A stretch of DNA of 64,000 bases, taken from contig JACPAV010000016.1 in the NCBI GenBank assembly GCA_016180645.1, forward strand, positions 1 through 64,000. The letters run 5' to 3'. A model generated the notes under the pieces. That model was not told the DNA's origin, ran no database searches, and saw only the letters and a program-made list of their open reading frames with translations. The stretch's first letter is position 1, and each line of letters opens with the position of its first letter. This DNA comes from Nitrospirota bacterium. GTDB lineage: Bacteria > JACPQY01. Below, piece by piece: positions 34,496 through 44,740 of the stretch. The position numbers and the translations under genes were made by a program.

Positions 34496-36294
34496 CCATG
34501 GCAAAGAAAAAGAAAAAGGAAACACCGGCCAAGCCGAACGAGCAGAAGAACAAGAACGCCATGAAGGCGGTGATCCAGCGCGCCCGCGAAAAGGGCGGCT
34601 ACATCACCGTGGACGAACTCATGGACTTCCTACCCATCGAAGATTTCACCACCGACCAATTGGACGACATCATCAGCGAACTCAGCGACAAAGGGCTCGA
34701 ATTGGTGGATCCCCTGTCCCACCCGGCCGCTCCCAAGCCGCCCGTCGAAGGCGCTCCCGAAGGCCCCACCACCGCCCAACCGGCGGAAGACTACGACGAC
34801 CTCGTTCGGAACGATCCCGTCCGCATGTACCTCAAAGAAATGGGCGCCATCCCGCTCCTGACGCGCGAAGGGGAAATCGAAATCGCAAAAAAGATCGAAC
34901 GGGGCGAGGATGAGGTCCTCCGAGCCGTCATCGAATGCCCCATCACCTGCGAGGAATTCATCCGCATCGGACGGAAGCTCAAGGAGGGGAAGCTCAAGCT
35001 CCGGGATGTGATCAAGGACATCGACGACGAGGATCAGGAGATCGACGAGAAGGTGTACATGAAGCGGATCCTCCGGTGCACCGGAAAGATCGAGAACATT
35101 TACAAGACCAACAAGAAGGGGTACGACCGGCTGAGGAGACGCGGGCTCTCGGAGCGCACCCGCTCGAGACTGAAGTCCAAGGTCGACGCCAACAATGACA
35201 AGATCGTCCACCTGCTCAAGGAGATCCATCTGAACTGGAAGCAGGTGGGCCGGATCACCCAACAGCTCAAGGATCTCGTCGGACGGATCGACAAGGGCAA
35301 GGAAGAGCTCCAAGTCATGGAGAAAACCAAGAACATCCCCATCGACCAACTGGCCAAACAGCTCCGAAAAATCCGGCGGCTGCCCAAGAAAAGCCAGTTG
35401 GACAAACTGGGGGACCTTGGGCTTTACAGCATGGACGCGCTGATCGAATTGGAGAACCAGATCCATCGGGCACGCCGGCGGATCAAGCGCGTGGAAGCCG
35501 AGACGGAACTTTCGGCCGGACAGCTCGAACAAACCATCAACCGGATTGCGGATGGGGAGCACCGGGCGCGCACGGCCAAGAAGGATCTCATCCAGGCCAA
35601 CCTTCGCCTCGTGGTCAGCATCGCCAAGAAATACACCAACCGCGGACTTTCCTTCCTGGACCTCATCCAGGAAGGCAACATCGGCTTGATGAAAGCGGTG
35701 GAGAAGTTCGACTACCGGAAGGGATACAAGTTCAGCACCTATGCCACGTGGTGGATCCGGCAATCGATCACCCGCGCCATCGCCGATCAGGCCCGCACCA
35801 TCCGCATTCCCGTGCACATGATCGAGACCCTGAACAAGCTCATTCGGGTCTCCCGCCAGCTCGTTCAGGAAAAGGGTCGCGAACCGACACCGGACGAGAT
35901 CGCGGAGAAGATGGACATGCCGGAAGACAAGGTGCGGAAGATCCTGAAGATCGCCAAGGAACCCGTCTCGCTTGAAACCCCGATCGGCGACGAGGAGGAT
36001 ACGCACCTCGGAGATTTCATCGAGGACCCCAAGATTCTCAGCCCGGAGCAGGCCTCGGAAAAGCGGGACATGCACGATCAGATTCAGCGGGCGCTCGGGC
36101 AGCTCACCCCGCGCGAGGAGCGTGTGCTCCGTCTGCGCTTCGGCCTGGGGGTGGACTCGGACCACACGCTCGAAGAAGTGGGGCGGGACTTCCAGGTGAC
36201 CCGCGAGCGCATCCGCCAGATCGAAGCGAAGGCCCTCCGCAAACTTCGCCATCCCACCCGGAGCCGAAAATTGAAAACCTTCAGCCAGGAATGA
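34492..36294 (+). CDS. rpoD: Primary RNA polymerase sigma factor (sigma-70)
   Basis: 600 residues from the ATG at 34492, which overlaps the dnaG stop (ATGA); a second ATG at 34498 is equally possible. Region 1.1 ([20 protein letters not shown]), region 1.2 ([20 protein letters not shown]), a charged non-conserved insert, regions 2.1-2.4 ([72 protein letters not shown]), region 3, and region 4.2 ([20 protein letters not shown]) are all present. The frame is open upstream to 34417 inside dnaG, but those codons are a shadow. Housekeeping transcription factor. Confidence 0.97.
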   Translation: MTMAKKKKKETPAKPNEQKNKNAMKAVIQRAREKGGYITVDELMDFLPIEDFTTDQLDDIISELSDKGLELVDPLSHPAAPKPPVEGAPEGPTTAQPAEDYDDLVRNDPVRMYLKEMGAIPLLTREGEIEIAKKIERGEDEVLRAVIECPITCEEFIRIGRKLKEGKLKLRDVIKDIDDEDQEIDEKVYMKRILRCTGKIENIYKTNKKGYDRLRRRGLSERTRSRLKSKVDANNDKIVHLLKEIHLNWKQVGRITQQLKDLVGRIDKGKEELQVMEKTKNIPIDQLAKQLRKIRRLPKKSQLDKLGDLGLYSMDALIELENQIHRARRRIKRVEAETELSAGQLEQTINRIADGEHRARTAKKDLIQANLRLVVSIAKKYTNRGLSFLDLIQEGNIGLMKAVEKFDYRKGYKFSTYATWWIRQSITRAIADQARTIRIPVHMIETLNKLIRVSRQLVQEKGREPTPDEIAEKMDMPEDKVRKILKIAKEPVSLETPIGDEEDTHLGDFIEDPKILSPEQASEKRDMHDQIQRALGQLTPREERVLRLRFGLGVDSDHTLEEVGRDFQVTRERIRQIEAKALRKLRHPTRSRKLKTFSQE

Positions 36295-36308
36295 GCGCGA
36301 ATCCAGAG

Positions 36309-36380
36309 GGTCCCGTAGCTCAACGGTTAAAGCGGCCGCCTTATAAGCGGCTGATCCTGGTTCGACTCCAGGCGGGACCA
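36309..36380 (+). tRNA. tRNA-Ile (anticodon TAT)
   Basis: 72 nt: acceptor GGTCCCG / CGGGACC, D-stem GCTC / AAGC, anticodon stem GCCGC / GCGGC with loop CTTATAA (anticodon TAT, reading AUA), T-arm CCTGG TTCGACT CCAGG, discriminator A, no encoded CCA. Most bacteria read AUA with a CAU tRNA modified to lysidine, so a TAT gene is less common. Confidence 0.9.
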
Positions 36381-36388
36381 CGTGACAT

Positions 36389-36407
36389 GCGGTCCATCCT
36401 GGACCGC
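36389..36407. terminator. Hairpin downstream of tRNA-Ile
   Basis: Perfect stem GCGGTCCA / TGGACCGC with a 3-base loop, 9 bp after the tRNA, followed by TTCCTTTCG. It could terminate tRNA transcription or be a short REP-like element. Confidence 0.4.
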
Positions 36408-36481
36408 TTCCTTTCGTGGCCCCATGGCCTTCCTGGCATGGGACCAGCCATGGAGGGTGCGGTACTTGGCGCAATACGGCA

Positions 36482-36496
36482 GGCAGGAAGCCTGCC
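36482..36496. repeat. GGCAGG hairpin
   Basis: GGCAGG-AAG-CCTGCC, a perfect 6-bp stem, 43 bp before the next gene. It belongs to the type of short dispersed GC-rich dyad seen at several places in this window. Confidence 0.35.
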
Positions 36497-36538
36497 CTTC
36501 CAACGCCAAGTGCCAGCCTTGGACACCACATCCCCCGC

Positions 36539-37291
36539 ATGAAGAACATCCGCGCCCAGATCGAAATCCTCCTTCAGCTTCAGGAAGTGGACGTCAGGAT
36601 CCAGCAAATGCGCGATGCAAAAGAACGGATCCCCCGCGAGCTCGATATCAACCGGAGCGAGCTGGAGCTCTGTTCCCAGACCACCGAAGACGCCAGGCAG
36701 GCTCTTGCGAAACACGAGGCGGAACAGAAAGCCATCGAGCACGAGATCCAGCTTGAGAAGGAACAGATTCAACGCTACGAAGAGCGCGTCAGCCAGATCA
36801 AGACGAACAAGGAATATCAGGCCATGCTGAAGGAGATCTCGGTCGCGAAAAAAATGAAAGAGGAAAGCGAGGATGAACTTCTGAAAACCATGATGCTCCT
36901 CGATGAAAGCCGTCGCCTGGTGACCCAAAGACAGGGCGAGTCGGCCGGAAAAGAAAAGGAGTTCAAAGAGAAGGAAGCGGAACTTCTGCGAAAGCTGGCC
37001 GAAGTGGACAAGGATATCAATGGCGTCGTGGACGGTCGGAACCGGCTGGCCGCCCAGGTCGATCGATCGCTCCTTCAGAAGTACGACATGATCCGGCAGA
37101 AACGGGAAGGCATCGCGGTCTCAAAAGCAGCCAACGAACTCTGCCTCGCCTGTCATCGGAACATCCCCCCCCAGCTCTACAACGAGATTCTGAAGGACGA
37201 CACGCTGATCGCGTGTCCCAACTGCCAGCGGATCCTGTATTACGAAGGGCCCTCTGAGGCGGCCCCATCCAAAGCGGCCTCACAGGCTTAA
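36539..37291 (+). CDS. CdsZ-like zinc-ribbon coiled-coil protein (C4-type, DUF164 family)
   Basis: 250 residues from the ATG at 36539. The long antiparallel coiled coil spans residues about 10-185 (LLQLQEVDVRIQQMRDAKER, EKEQIQRYEERVSQIKTNKE). The C-terminal zinc ribbon has CLACHRNIPPQLYNEI then CPNCQRILYY, two CxxC knuckles. The family (zf-RING_7/DUF164) is widespread; the name CdsZ comes from Chlamydia type III secretion, but a general nucleic-acid-binding role is also proposed. It directly precedes the RNase H-like gene (0-bp gap). Confidence 0.85.
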   Translation: MKNIRAQIEILLQLQEVDVRIQQMRDAKERIPRELDINRSELELCSQTTEDARQALAKHEAEQKAIEHEIQLEKEQIQRYEERVSQIKTNKEYQAMLKEISVAKKMKEESEDELLKTMMLLDESRRLVTQRQGESAGKEKEFKEKEAELLRKLAEVDKDINGVVDGRNRLAAQVDRSLLQKYDMIRQKREGIAVSKAANELCLACHRNIPPQLYNEILKDDTLIACPNCQRILYYEGPSEAAPSKAASQA

Positions 37292-37759
37292 GTGGCCGAC
37301 CTCCCCACATCCGCCGCCCCACCCGCGCCCGACCTGATCATCTACGTGGACGGGGCATCGCGGGGCAACCCTGGACCCGCCGGGGGGGGGGCCGTCCTCA
37401 AGGACGCCGCCGGAAAAACGACGCAGGAAATTGTCCTCCCGTTGGGGAAAACCACCAACAACGTGGCCGAGTACAGCGCGCTGATTGCCGCCCTTGAACA
37501 GGCCCAAATTCGAAAGGCCAAGCGGATCAAGGTCTTCTCGGATTCGCTTCTCATGGTGAACCAGGTCACGGGCATCTATCGCGTACGGCACCCTCGAATC
37601 CTCCCACTCTGGGACAAGATCCAATCGCTCCTTCGCCCTTTCGAGTGGGAAATCGTACACATCCCCCGGAAGGCGAATCAAGAGGCGGATCGCCTCGCCA
37701 ACATGGCCGCCGCCCGCAGCGAAGCGGGCGAAAAGCCTTCCACCCCCGTCCCGGCGTAG
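37292..37759 (+). CDS. Ribonuclease HI-like protein (reverse transcriptase-like fold)
   Basis: 155 residues from a GTG at 37292, immediately after the preceding stop. IIYVDGASRGNPGPAGGGAV supplies the first catalytic Asp, NNVAEYSALIAALEQA the Glu, VFSDSLLMVNQV the second Asp, and NQEADRLANMA the last Asp, the standard DEDD set of the ribonuclease HI superfamily. The Ala/Pro-rich ends are variable. It cleaves RNA in RNA-DNA hybrids, probably as a second RNase H of the cell. Distinct from classical rnhA in length and spacing, so no symbol is assigned. Confidence 0.9.
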   Translation: MADLPTSAAPPAPDLIIYVDGASRGNPGPAGGGAVLKDAAGKTTQEIVLPLGKTTNNVAEYSALIAALEQAQIRKAKRIKVFSDSLLMVNQVTGIYRVRHPRILPLWDKIQSLLRPFEWEIVHIPRKANQEADRLANMAAARSEAGEKPSTPVPA

Positions 37760-37810
37760 CGCAAGAAAACGGCGGGGACCCCCCGCCTCTCAGCGGAGAG
37801 CCCCCAATCC

Positions 37811-38433
37811 TTCGGGCAACCTGTAAGCCGGATTCTGTCGGCAGGAGCCGACACCCTGAGCAAGCCATGGATGGCGTGTCGAAGGGTCTGCATCCTGCCC
37901 GGTGATCATTCCTCTAATGCGTCCTACCCGCCCCGCCTCTCCCCGCCAGCCGGCGGGAAAACTTGAGCGGGCCGCTCTTCCCCCCCACCCCTTCTGAAAT
38001 CTGAGATTAAGAATCTCAAATTCCCCAAGGGGTGGGGGGAGCGGGGCATGCTTGGACTTGCTCCGGGCGGAGTTTACCGCGTTTCACGTCACCCCGCCCT
38101 TTCCTAGAACAGCCTGCACGCTTGTGCGGCCGCCACTTCCTGTGTCCCAAACGTCTTCCTGACCTCAATCCTTAGCCCGCACGCTGATTCCAAGAAAGGG
38201 CGGGGCTACTCGTCTCTGTGGCACTATTCGTCGAGCCGATCCCGCTCCTAAGCGGGGAGCCCGCCTCCGTTTGACACGGAGCACCCTGCCCTGCGGAGTC
38301 CGGACTTTCCTCCCCCCCCGAATCGTGAACCCGTGACCCGGTGAGCCCGAGGTTCCGACCACCGACTGCGGCCGGCTTTCGGGGTCACGGCTCACGGGGC
38401 CACGATCGGGGAGAGCGATCACCCAGTTACCCG
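37811..38433 (-). ncRNA. rnpB: RNase P RNA (M1 RNA), unusually long
   Basis: On the minus strand the conserved cores are all present: GAGGAAAGTCCGGACTCCGC (P4 5' strand), AGGGCAGGGTGC, AGTGCCACAGAGACGA, ACGCGGTAAACTCC, GGAGCAAGTCCAA and, near the 3' end, CAGAATCCGGCTTACAG. The ends pair as P1: GGGTAAC (about 38432) with GTTGCCC (about 37814). About 620 nt is much longer than the usual 350-400. The excess lies in the peripheral P12-like and P15-P17 region, where a self-complementary block (37981-38039) forms a long extra hairpin. It processes tRNA 5' ends together with the RnpA protein. End points are approximate. Confidence 0.93.
37981..38039. repeat. Palindromic hairpin insert inside the RNase P RNA
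   Basis: Outer arms CCCCCCACCCCTT (37981-37993) and AAGGGGTGGGGGG (38027-38039) are perfect over 13 bp; an inner AT-rich dyad (GAGATT/AATCTC) sits in the loop. The AT-rich heart differs in composition from the rest of the RNA, as if a mobile palindrome had landed in a variable loop. Confidence 0.6.
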
Positions 38434-38490
38434 CCTCAAGTGTAGCACGCTTTCATTGACTTTCGATGGGGCCGCCGATAGCATCGCCGA

Positions 38491-39021
38491 ATGCCCAAAT
38501 CCCGGGACCCGGCCTCAACCAAGCCTCGGAGAATTCGCTTCGCTTCCGCTTCAACGGATCCCCTGATCGACACCATTCAGAAACTGACCCGGCTGATGGA
38601 AGGTACAGATCTGGTGGAATTGGATGTCCGCCGGGGCGAGCTCCGCATCCGGATCCGAAAGGCGGGGGCGGCCCAAGCCGTGGTCGTGCAGGCTCCGGCG
38701 ACACCTCTTGCGTCGACCGTTCCCTCCGCCGGGCCCGCCGCGACATCCCCCCTTCCCGCCCGCCTTGAGATCGAACCCGGCCAGATTCTCGTCACCTCGC
38801 CGTTCGTCGGGACTTTCTATCGCGCCCCCTCCCCCAACGCCAAACCCTTTGTGGAGGCGGGAGAGAAGATCAAAAAGGGGCAGACGCTCTGCATCGTTGA
38901 GGCGATGAAACTCATGAACGAGGTGGAGGCCGAAGTAGACGGAGAGATCGTCTCGATCTTGAGAGAAAACGGTGCCACCGTCGAATTCGGGGAGCCCCTC
39001 ATGATCATCAAGCGGGGCTGA
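38491..39021 (+). CDS. accB: Acetyl-CoA carboxylase biotin carboxyl carrier protein
   Basis: 176 residues. An N-terminal helical region (LIDTIQKLTRLMEGTDLVEL), a Pro/Ala-rich linker (residues 70-95), then the biotinyl domain ILVTSPFVGTFYRAPSPNAK and CIVEAMKLMNEVEAEVDGEI with the biotinylated Lys in EAMKLMN. It carries biotin between biotin carboxylase and carboxyltransferase in fatty acid synthesis. It lies 50 bp before accC. Confidence 0.96.
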   Translation: MPKSRDPASTKPRRIRFASASTDPLIDTIQKLTRLMEGTDLVELDVRRGELRIRIRKAGAAQAVVVQAPATPLASTVPSAGPAATSPLPARLEIEPGQILVTSPFVGTFYRAPSPNAKPFVEAGEKIKKGQTLCIVEAMKLMNEVEAEVDGEIVSILRENGATVEFGEPLMIIKRG

Positions 39022-39071
39022 CCCAACGCCTGGTCATCTGCCCCAACGGCGGGTAGCCTGCCTCATCCAGA

Positions 39072-40418
39072 ATGTTTGAGAAAGTCCTGATCGCCAACCG
39101 GGGTGAAATTGCGTTGCGAGTGCTCCGCGCCTGCCGCGAGCTTCGCGTGAAGACCGTGATGGTCTACTCGGAAGCCGACCGGGACTCCGTTCCGGTTCTT
39201 CTGGCTGATGAAAAAGTCTGCATCGGCCCCCCGGACCCGCCCCACTCCTATCTCTCGGCACTTCCGATTCTTGCCGCGTGCCAGATTAAAAAGGCGAACG
39301 CGGTACATCCCGGCTACGGATTCCTGGCAGAGAACAGCGCGTTTGCAGAAGTCTGTGAAAGTTACGGAATCACATTCATCGGTCCCTCTCCGGAGACCAT
39401 GTCCATGCTGGGCGACAAGATCCAGGCCAAGAAGGCCGCCGCGAGGGCCGGCGTTCCCACCGTGCCGGGCACGGACGGGAAACTGGTGGATGACCAGGAA
39501 GCCCTCCGATGGGCCGGCCGGGTCGGCTACCCCGTGATCCTGAAGGCCAAGGCCGGAGGGGGGGGCCGGGGGATGGCCATCATCCGCTCGCCGGAAGCCC
39601 TGGCAACCTCCTTCGCCAAGGCGCACCAGGAGGCCCAAAACGCGTTCGGCGACGGCGACCTCTATCTGGAGAAATATCTGGAGCGACCCCGGCACATCGA
39701 AGTCCAGATTCTCGGGACGGGGAGCGCAGGGATCCTCCATCTCTTCGAGCGCGATTGCTCGCTCCAGCGCCGCCACCAGAAGGTCATCGAAGAAGCCCCT
39801 TCTCCCAGTCTTTCGCCGGAGTTGAAGAACCAGATCACGCAGGCCGCGGTCGCCGTGGCCCGCGAGGCCAAGTACGTCAATGCCGGAACGGTGGAGTTCC
39901 TGGTGGACGCCTCAGGCCGATTCTATTTCATTGAGGCCAATACGCGGCTCCAAGTGGAGCATCCGGTGACAGAAAGCATCACGGGGAGGGACCTCGTGCA
40001 GGCGCAGATCCGCATCGCCGCGCGCGAGCGCGTGGGGTTCGGCCAGAACGACTTGAAGGTGGATGGACACAGCATCGAATGCCGGATCAACGCCGAGGAC
40101 CCCGTGACCTTTGCGCCCTGCCCGGGAACGATCGCGTACCTCCATCTCCCCGGAGGCCCCCACGTGCGTGTGGACACCGCTGTCACCGCCAACACGGTTA
40201 TTTGGCCTCACTACGACCCGCTCGTCGCCAAGATCATCACGCACGCGCCCACGCGCCCGGAGGCCATCAACATCATGAAACGGGCGTTGTCCGAAACCGT
40301 GATCGTCGGGATCAAGACCAATATCCCCTTCCTGCTCGAACTCCTGGACACGCGCGAGTTCCGCTCCGGAGAGTTCGACACCACCTTCATCGACCAACTC
40401 CGCGCCCGCCGCGGCTGA
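39072..40418 (+). CDS. accC: Acetyl-CoA carboxylase, biotin carboxylase subunit
   Basis: 448 residues, normal length. ANRGEIALRVLRACRELRVK, HPGYGFLAENSAFAEVC, the glycine-rich ATP lid KAKAGGGGRGMAIIRSPEAL, RHIEVQILGTG, DCSLQRRHQKVIEEAPSPSL and FIEANTRLQVEHPVTE (metal and biotin site) are all intact. It carboxylates BCCP biotin with ATP and bicarbonate. Carboxyltransferase genes accA/accD are not in the window. Confidence 0.97.
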   Translation: MFEKVLIANRGEIALRVLRACRELRVKTVMVYSEADRDSVPVLLADEKVCIGPPDPPHSYLSALPILAACQIKKANAVHPGYGFLAENSAFAEVCESYGITFIGPSPETMSMLGDKIQAKKAAARAGVPTVPGTDGKLVDDQEALRWAGRVGYPVILKAKAGGGGRGMAIIRSPEALATSFAKAHQEAQNAFGDGDLYLEKYLERPRHIEVQILGTGSAGILHLFERDCSLQRRHQKVIEEAPSPSLSPELKNQITQAAVAVAREAKYVNAGTVEFLVDASGRFYFIEANTRLQVEHPVTESITGRDLVQAQIRIAARERVGFGQNDLKVDGHSIECRINAEDPVTFAPCPGTIAYLHLPGGPHVRVDTAVTANTVIWPHYDPLVAKIITHAPTRPEAINIMKRALSETVIVGIKTNIPFLLELLDTREFRSGEFDTTFIDQLRARRG

Positions 40419-40477
40419 GCGGCTTCCGTTTCAGAAACGGGAAGATCCGGAGGTGTGTGCGTCGTGGACCTTGCGAC

Positions 40478-40912
40478 CTATGGTTTCACGCGAGTTCGTG
40501 GGATCGACTCGTTGAGGATACGCTGAAACTCCATCGGTGATACGATGGGAATGCCCTCAACCTGCTTCAAAGTCAGTAGGTCCTTCTTATCACCCGTCAC
40601 AAGGTAGTCTGCTCTTCCCGCCACCGCCGCTTCCAAGATACGGTTGTCGGAATCTTTTCTCCTGACAAGACTCAGGCGGATGAGAGGGGCGACCAACTCG
40701 AAGCGCGCCCGGAGTCGATTCAGCCTGATTTCGACGTTCTGCCTGGGGATAAGAAATTTCTCCAACCAAACGCGGCGCAACTCCTCCAAAACGGATTCAC
40801 TCAGTACAAGGGTGAAGGCGCGTCTTCTCGCGGCCCGATAAAGGCGGTAGGGAATCCCTTTTCGATTCAGAAACGCAGAGATCAGAACGTTTGTGTCAAG
40901 GACGGCCCGGAG
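40478..40912 (-). pseudogene. PIN-domain toxin gene (VapC/PIN-family), 5' end broken
   Basis: The frame encodes a PIN-domain ribonuclease: RAVLDTNVLISAFL (first Asp), the central Glu in SESVLEELRRVWLEK, then RRKDSDNRILEAAVAG and ADYLVTGDKKDLL (acidic residues), and IVSPMEFQRIL. All acidic positions expected of the active site are visible. However, no ATG, GTG or TTG precedes RAVLDTN in this frame before an upstream stop at 40946-40948. An ATG does overlap the antitoxin stop (ATGA, 40929), but it is in another frame and ends after 15 codons. A one-base indel between 40903 and 40929 would restore the normal coupled start. Partner of the upstream RHH antitoxin. Confidence 0.72.
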
Positions 40913-40925
40913 CCGTCCTGAAGGA

Positions 40926-41156
40926 TCATTCTCGGATGGAATCGATCAACCTTTCAATGTCTCCCTCAGTGCGGATTCGAAGTCTCCGCGCGCCATGCCG
41001 GGCGAGCCGGATGAATTCGGCTTCCTCCTTCTCTTCCAAATATCCCTCTACGTAGCGCCGGATGGCCTCAGAAACGAGGGCTCCGGCGGGCTTGCCCTTT
41101 TCCTCCGCAATCTTGGACAGGAGAGCTTGAAAACGCCTCTGGACAATGACCTTCAT
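40926..41156 (-). CDS. Ribbon-helix-helix antitoxin
   Basis: 76 residues from the ATG at 41156, chosen because AAGGAG lies just before it. MKVIVQRRFQALLSKIAEEK and GALVSEAIRRYVEGYLEEKE give the RHH strand and helices; the C-terminal half (RLRIRTEGDIERLIDSIRE) would contact the toxin. An in-frame GTG at 41180 adds 8 residues. It precedes the PIN-domain gene and would autoregulate the pair by binding its operator. Confidence 0.78.
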   Translation of the reverse strand: MKVIVQRRFQALLSKIAEEKGKPAGALVSEAIRRYVEGYLEEKEEAEFIRLARHGARRLRIRTEGDIERLIDSIRE

Positions 41157-41250
41157 CTCTCTCCTTGCTTTCATAAACACACTCTATCCTACTCCCAGAA
41201 CGGCGGCAACATCGCCACCCGGGACAGAAGCACTACGCTACGCCGTCGGC

Positions 41251-41307
41251 TCGCACTTTCTGCGCTATCGCGGGCATCCATGCCCGCCTGAGAGGTTGAA
41301 AGTGCGA
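41251..41307. terminator. Nested hairpin downstream of gyrA
   Basis: Outer arms TCGCACTTTC (41251-41260) and GAAAGTGCGA (41298-41307), perfect over 10 bp; inner hairpin GCGGGCAT-CC-ATGCCCGC (41270-41287). It begins 7 bp after the gyrA stop on the minus strand. It is the likely end of the nuoN-hydrolase-gyrA transcript or a REP-like element; there is no T-run. Confidence 0.5.
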
Positions 41308-41313
41308 TCCGCG

Positions 41314-43770
<2,457 letters not shown>

Positions 43771-43783
43771 GATCTAGTCCCGC

Positions 43784-44707
43784 TCAGTTCCTTTCGCCCA
43801 GGAAAGCGGACAATTGCCGGTTGAAATCATCCGGGTATTCCAGCATGGGACAGTGCCCGCAGGAAGGGAAAACGGTCAGGCGGGCATGGGGAAGCTCTTT
43901 CTGAAAAACGTGTGCGTTCTCAATCGGGAGCAGCGCGTCGTGATCCCCCCATGCGATCCAGGTTCGAGCTTCGATCTGACGAAGGCGCGCCCGAACGGGC
44001 GTCAAGAGCGCATTTTGGGCCGAGGACATGAAAGCATGGGCCCGGTTTCCGAAATCCGAACCGAAGAACTCCTGGAGGGCGTGCCGGACCATCTTCTCCA
44101 GGACCGGCGGCTCGGTGTAGAAGATGAGCCTCCGAATATAGTCGCGTACAACCTGCTCCCGCTTCTTGGAATCCTTCTCCACGCCCGAGGCCACGGCGAA
44201 GACCTGCGCGAGAAAGTCCGCCGCTCCGGGAGGCTGCGAAGTACCCTGCCCGATTCCATAGATTCCTTCAGGGTGCCCTCTCGCGGCACTTCCTCCCTCC
44301 TGGAGGTCGCCAAACAGAAGCTTCTCCGGGAAGATGTTGACCCCGGCCGCATCGACCAGCGTGAGACTGGAGATCCTCAGAGGATGGGCCAGGGCAAAAG
44401 CTTCGGAAATCATCCCTCCCATCGAATTGCCCACAAGGTGGACCCGCTCGATGCCCAACTTCTCCAGCAGCCCTTTCACCGTCGCGACAAAGAAATCCAT
44501 GGAATATTCCCGGCGGGGCTTTTCAGAATGGCCGAAGCCCGGCAAATCGAGCGCCACCACGCGGCGGCCGCGCGCGAAATAGGGGACATTCAGTTCCCAG
44601 TTCTCCTTGTAGCCGCCGAGACCGTGGACAAAGAGGACGGGTTCCCCCTGGCCCTCATCCAGGTAGCAGATATCGGCTCCATCGAGTCGAATGTGTTTTT
44701 CTTCCAC
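43784..44707 (-). CDS. Alpha/beta hydrolase, with in-frame palindromic repeat insertion
   Basis: 307 residues. The oxyanion region (PVLFVHGLGGYKENW), nucleophile elbow VHLVGNSMGGMISEAFAL (Ser), acid in TWIAWGDHDALLPIENA and catalytic His in PSCGHCPMLEYPDDFN are all visible. Residues 139-163 ([20 protein letters not shown] and PPGAA) derive from the 74-bp repeat also found in dnaG, and sit where the cap domain of such hydrolases begins, a tolerant loop. Substrate unknown; nearest relatives in architecture are ester- or C-C-bond hydrolases. It is co-directional with nuoN (33 bp) and gyrA (13 bp). Confidence 0.88.
   Translation of the reverse strand: MEEKHIRLDGADICYLDEGQGEPVLFVHGLGGYKENWELNVPYFARGRRVVALDLPGFGHSEKPRREYSMDFFVATVKGLLEKLGIERVHLVGNSMGGMISEAFALAHPLRISSLTLVDAAGVNIFPEKLLFGDLQEGGSAARGHPEGIYGIGQGTSQPPGAADFLAQVFAVASGVEKDSKKREQVVRDYIRRLIFYTEPPVLEKMVRHALQEFFGSDFGNRAHAFMSSAQNALLTPVRARLRQIEARTWIAWGDHDALLPIENAHVFQKELPHARLTVFPSCGHCPMLEYPDDFNRQLSAFLGERN
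44220..44293 (-). repeat. 74-bp intragenic palindromic repeat, copy B (inside the hydrolase gene)
   Basis: 72 of 74 bases identical to 33208-33281. The reading frame differs from copy A (repeat base 1 is codon position 1 here, codon position 3 there), so different peptides are made from the same DNA. Confidence 0.88.
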
Positions 44708-44740
44708 GGCAAGTGTCCTAGCAGAAAACGGCCTGCAATC

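Noticed and set aside
34630-36549. Leftward ORF of 639 codons opposite rpoD
   Set aside because: Antisense of rpoD and the tRNA-Ile; rpoD shows all sigma-70 regions, and the antisense frame shows no family motifs.
40882-40929. Short frame starting at the ATG overlapping the antitoxin stop
   Set aside because: It ends after 15 codons and has no family resemblance; more likely the remnant start of the frameshifted PIN toxin.
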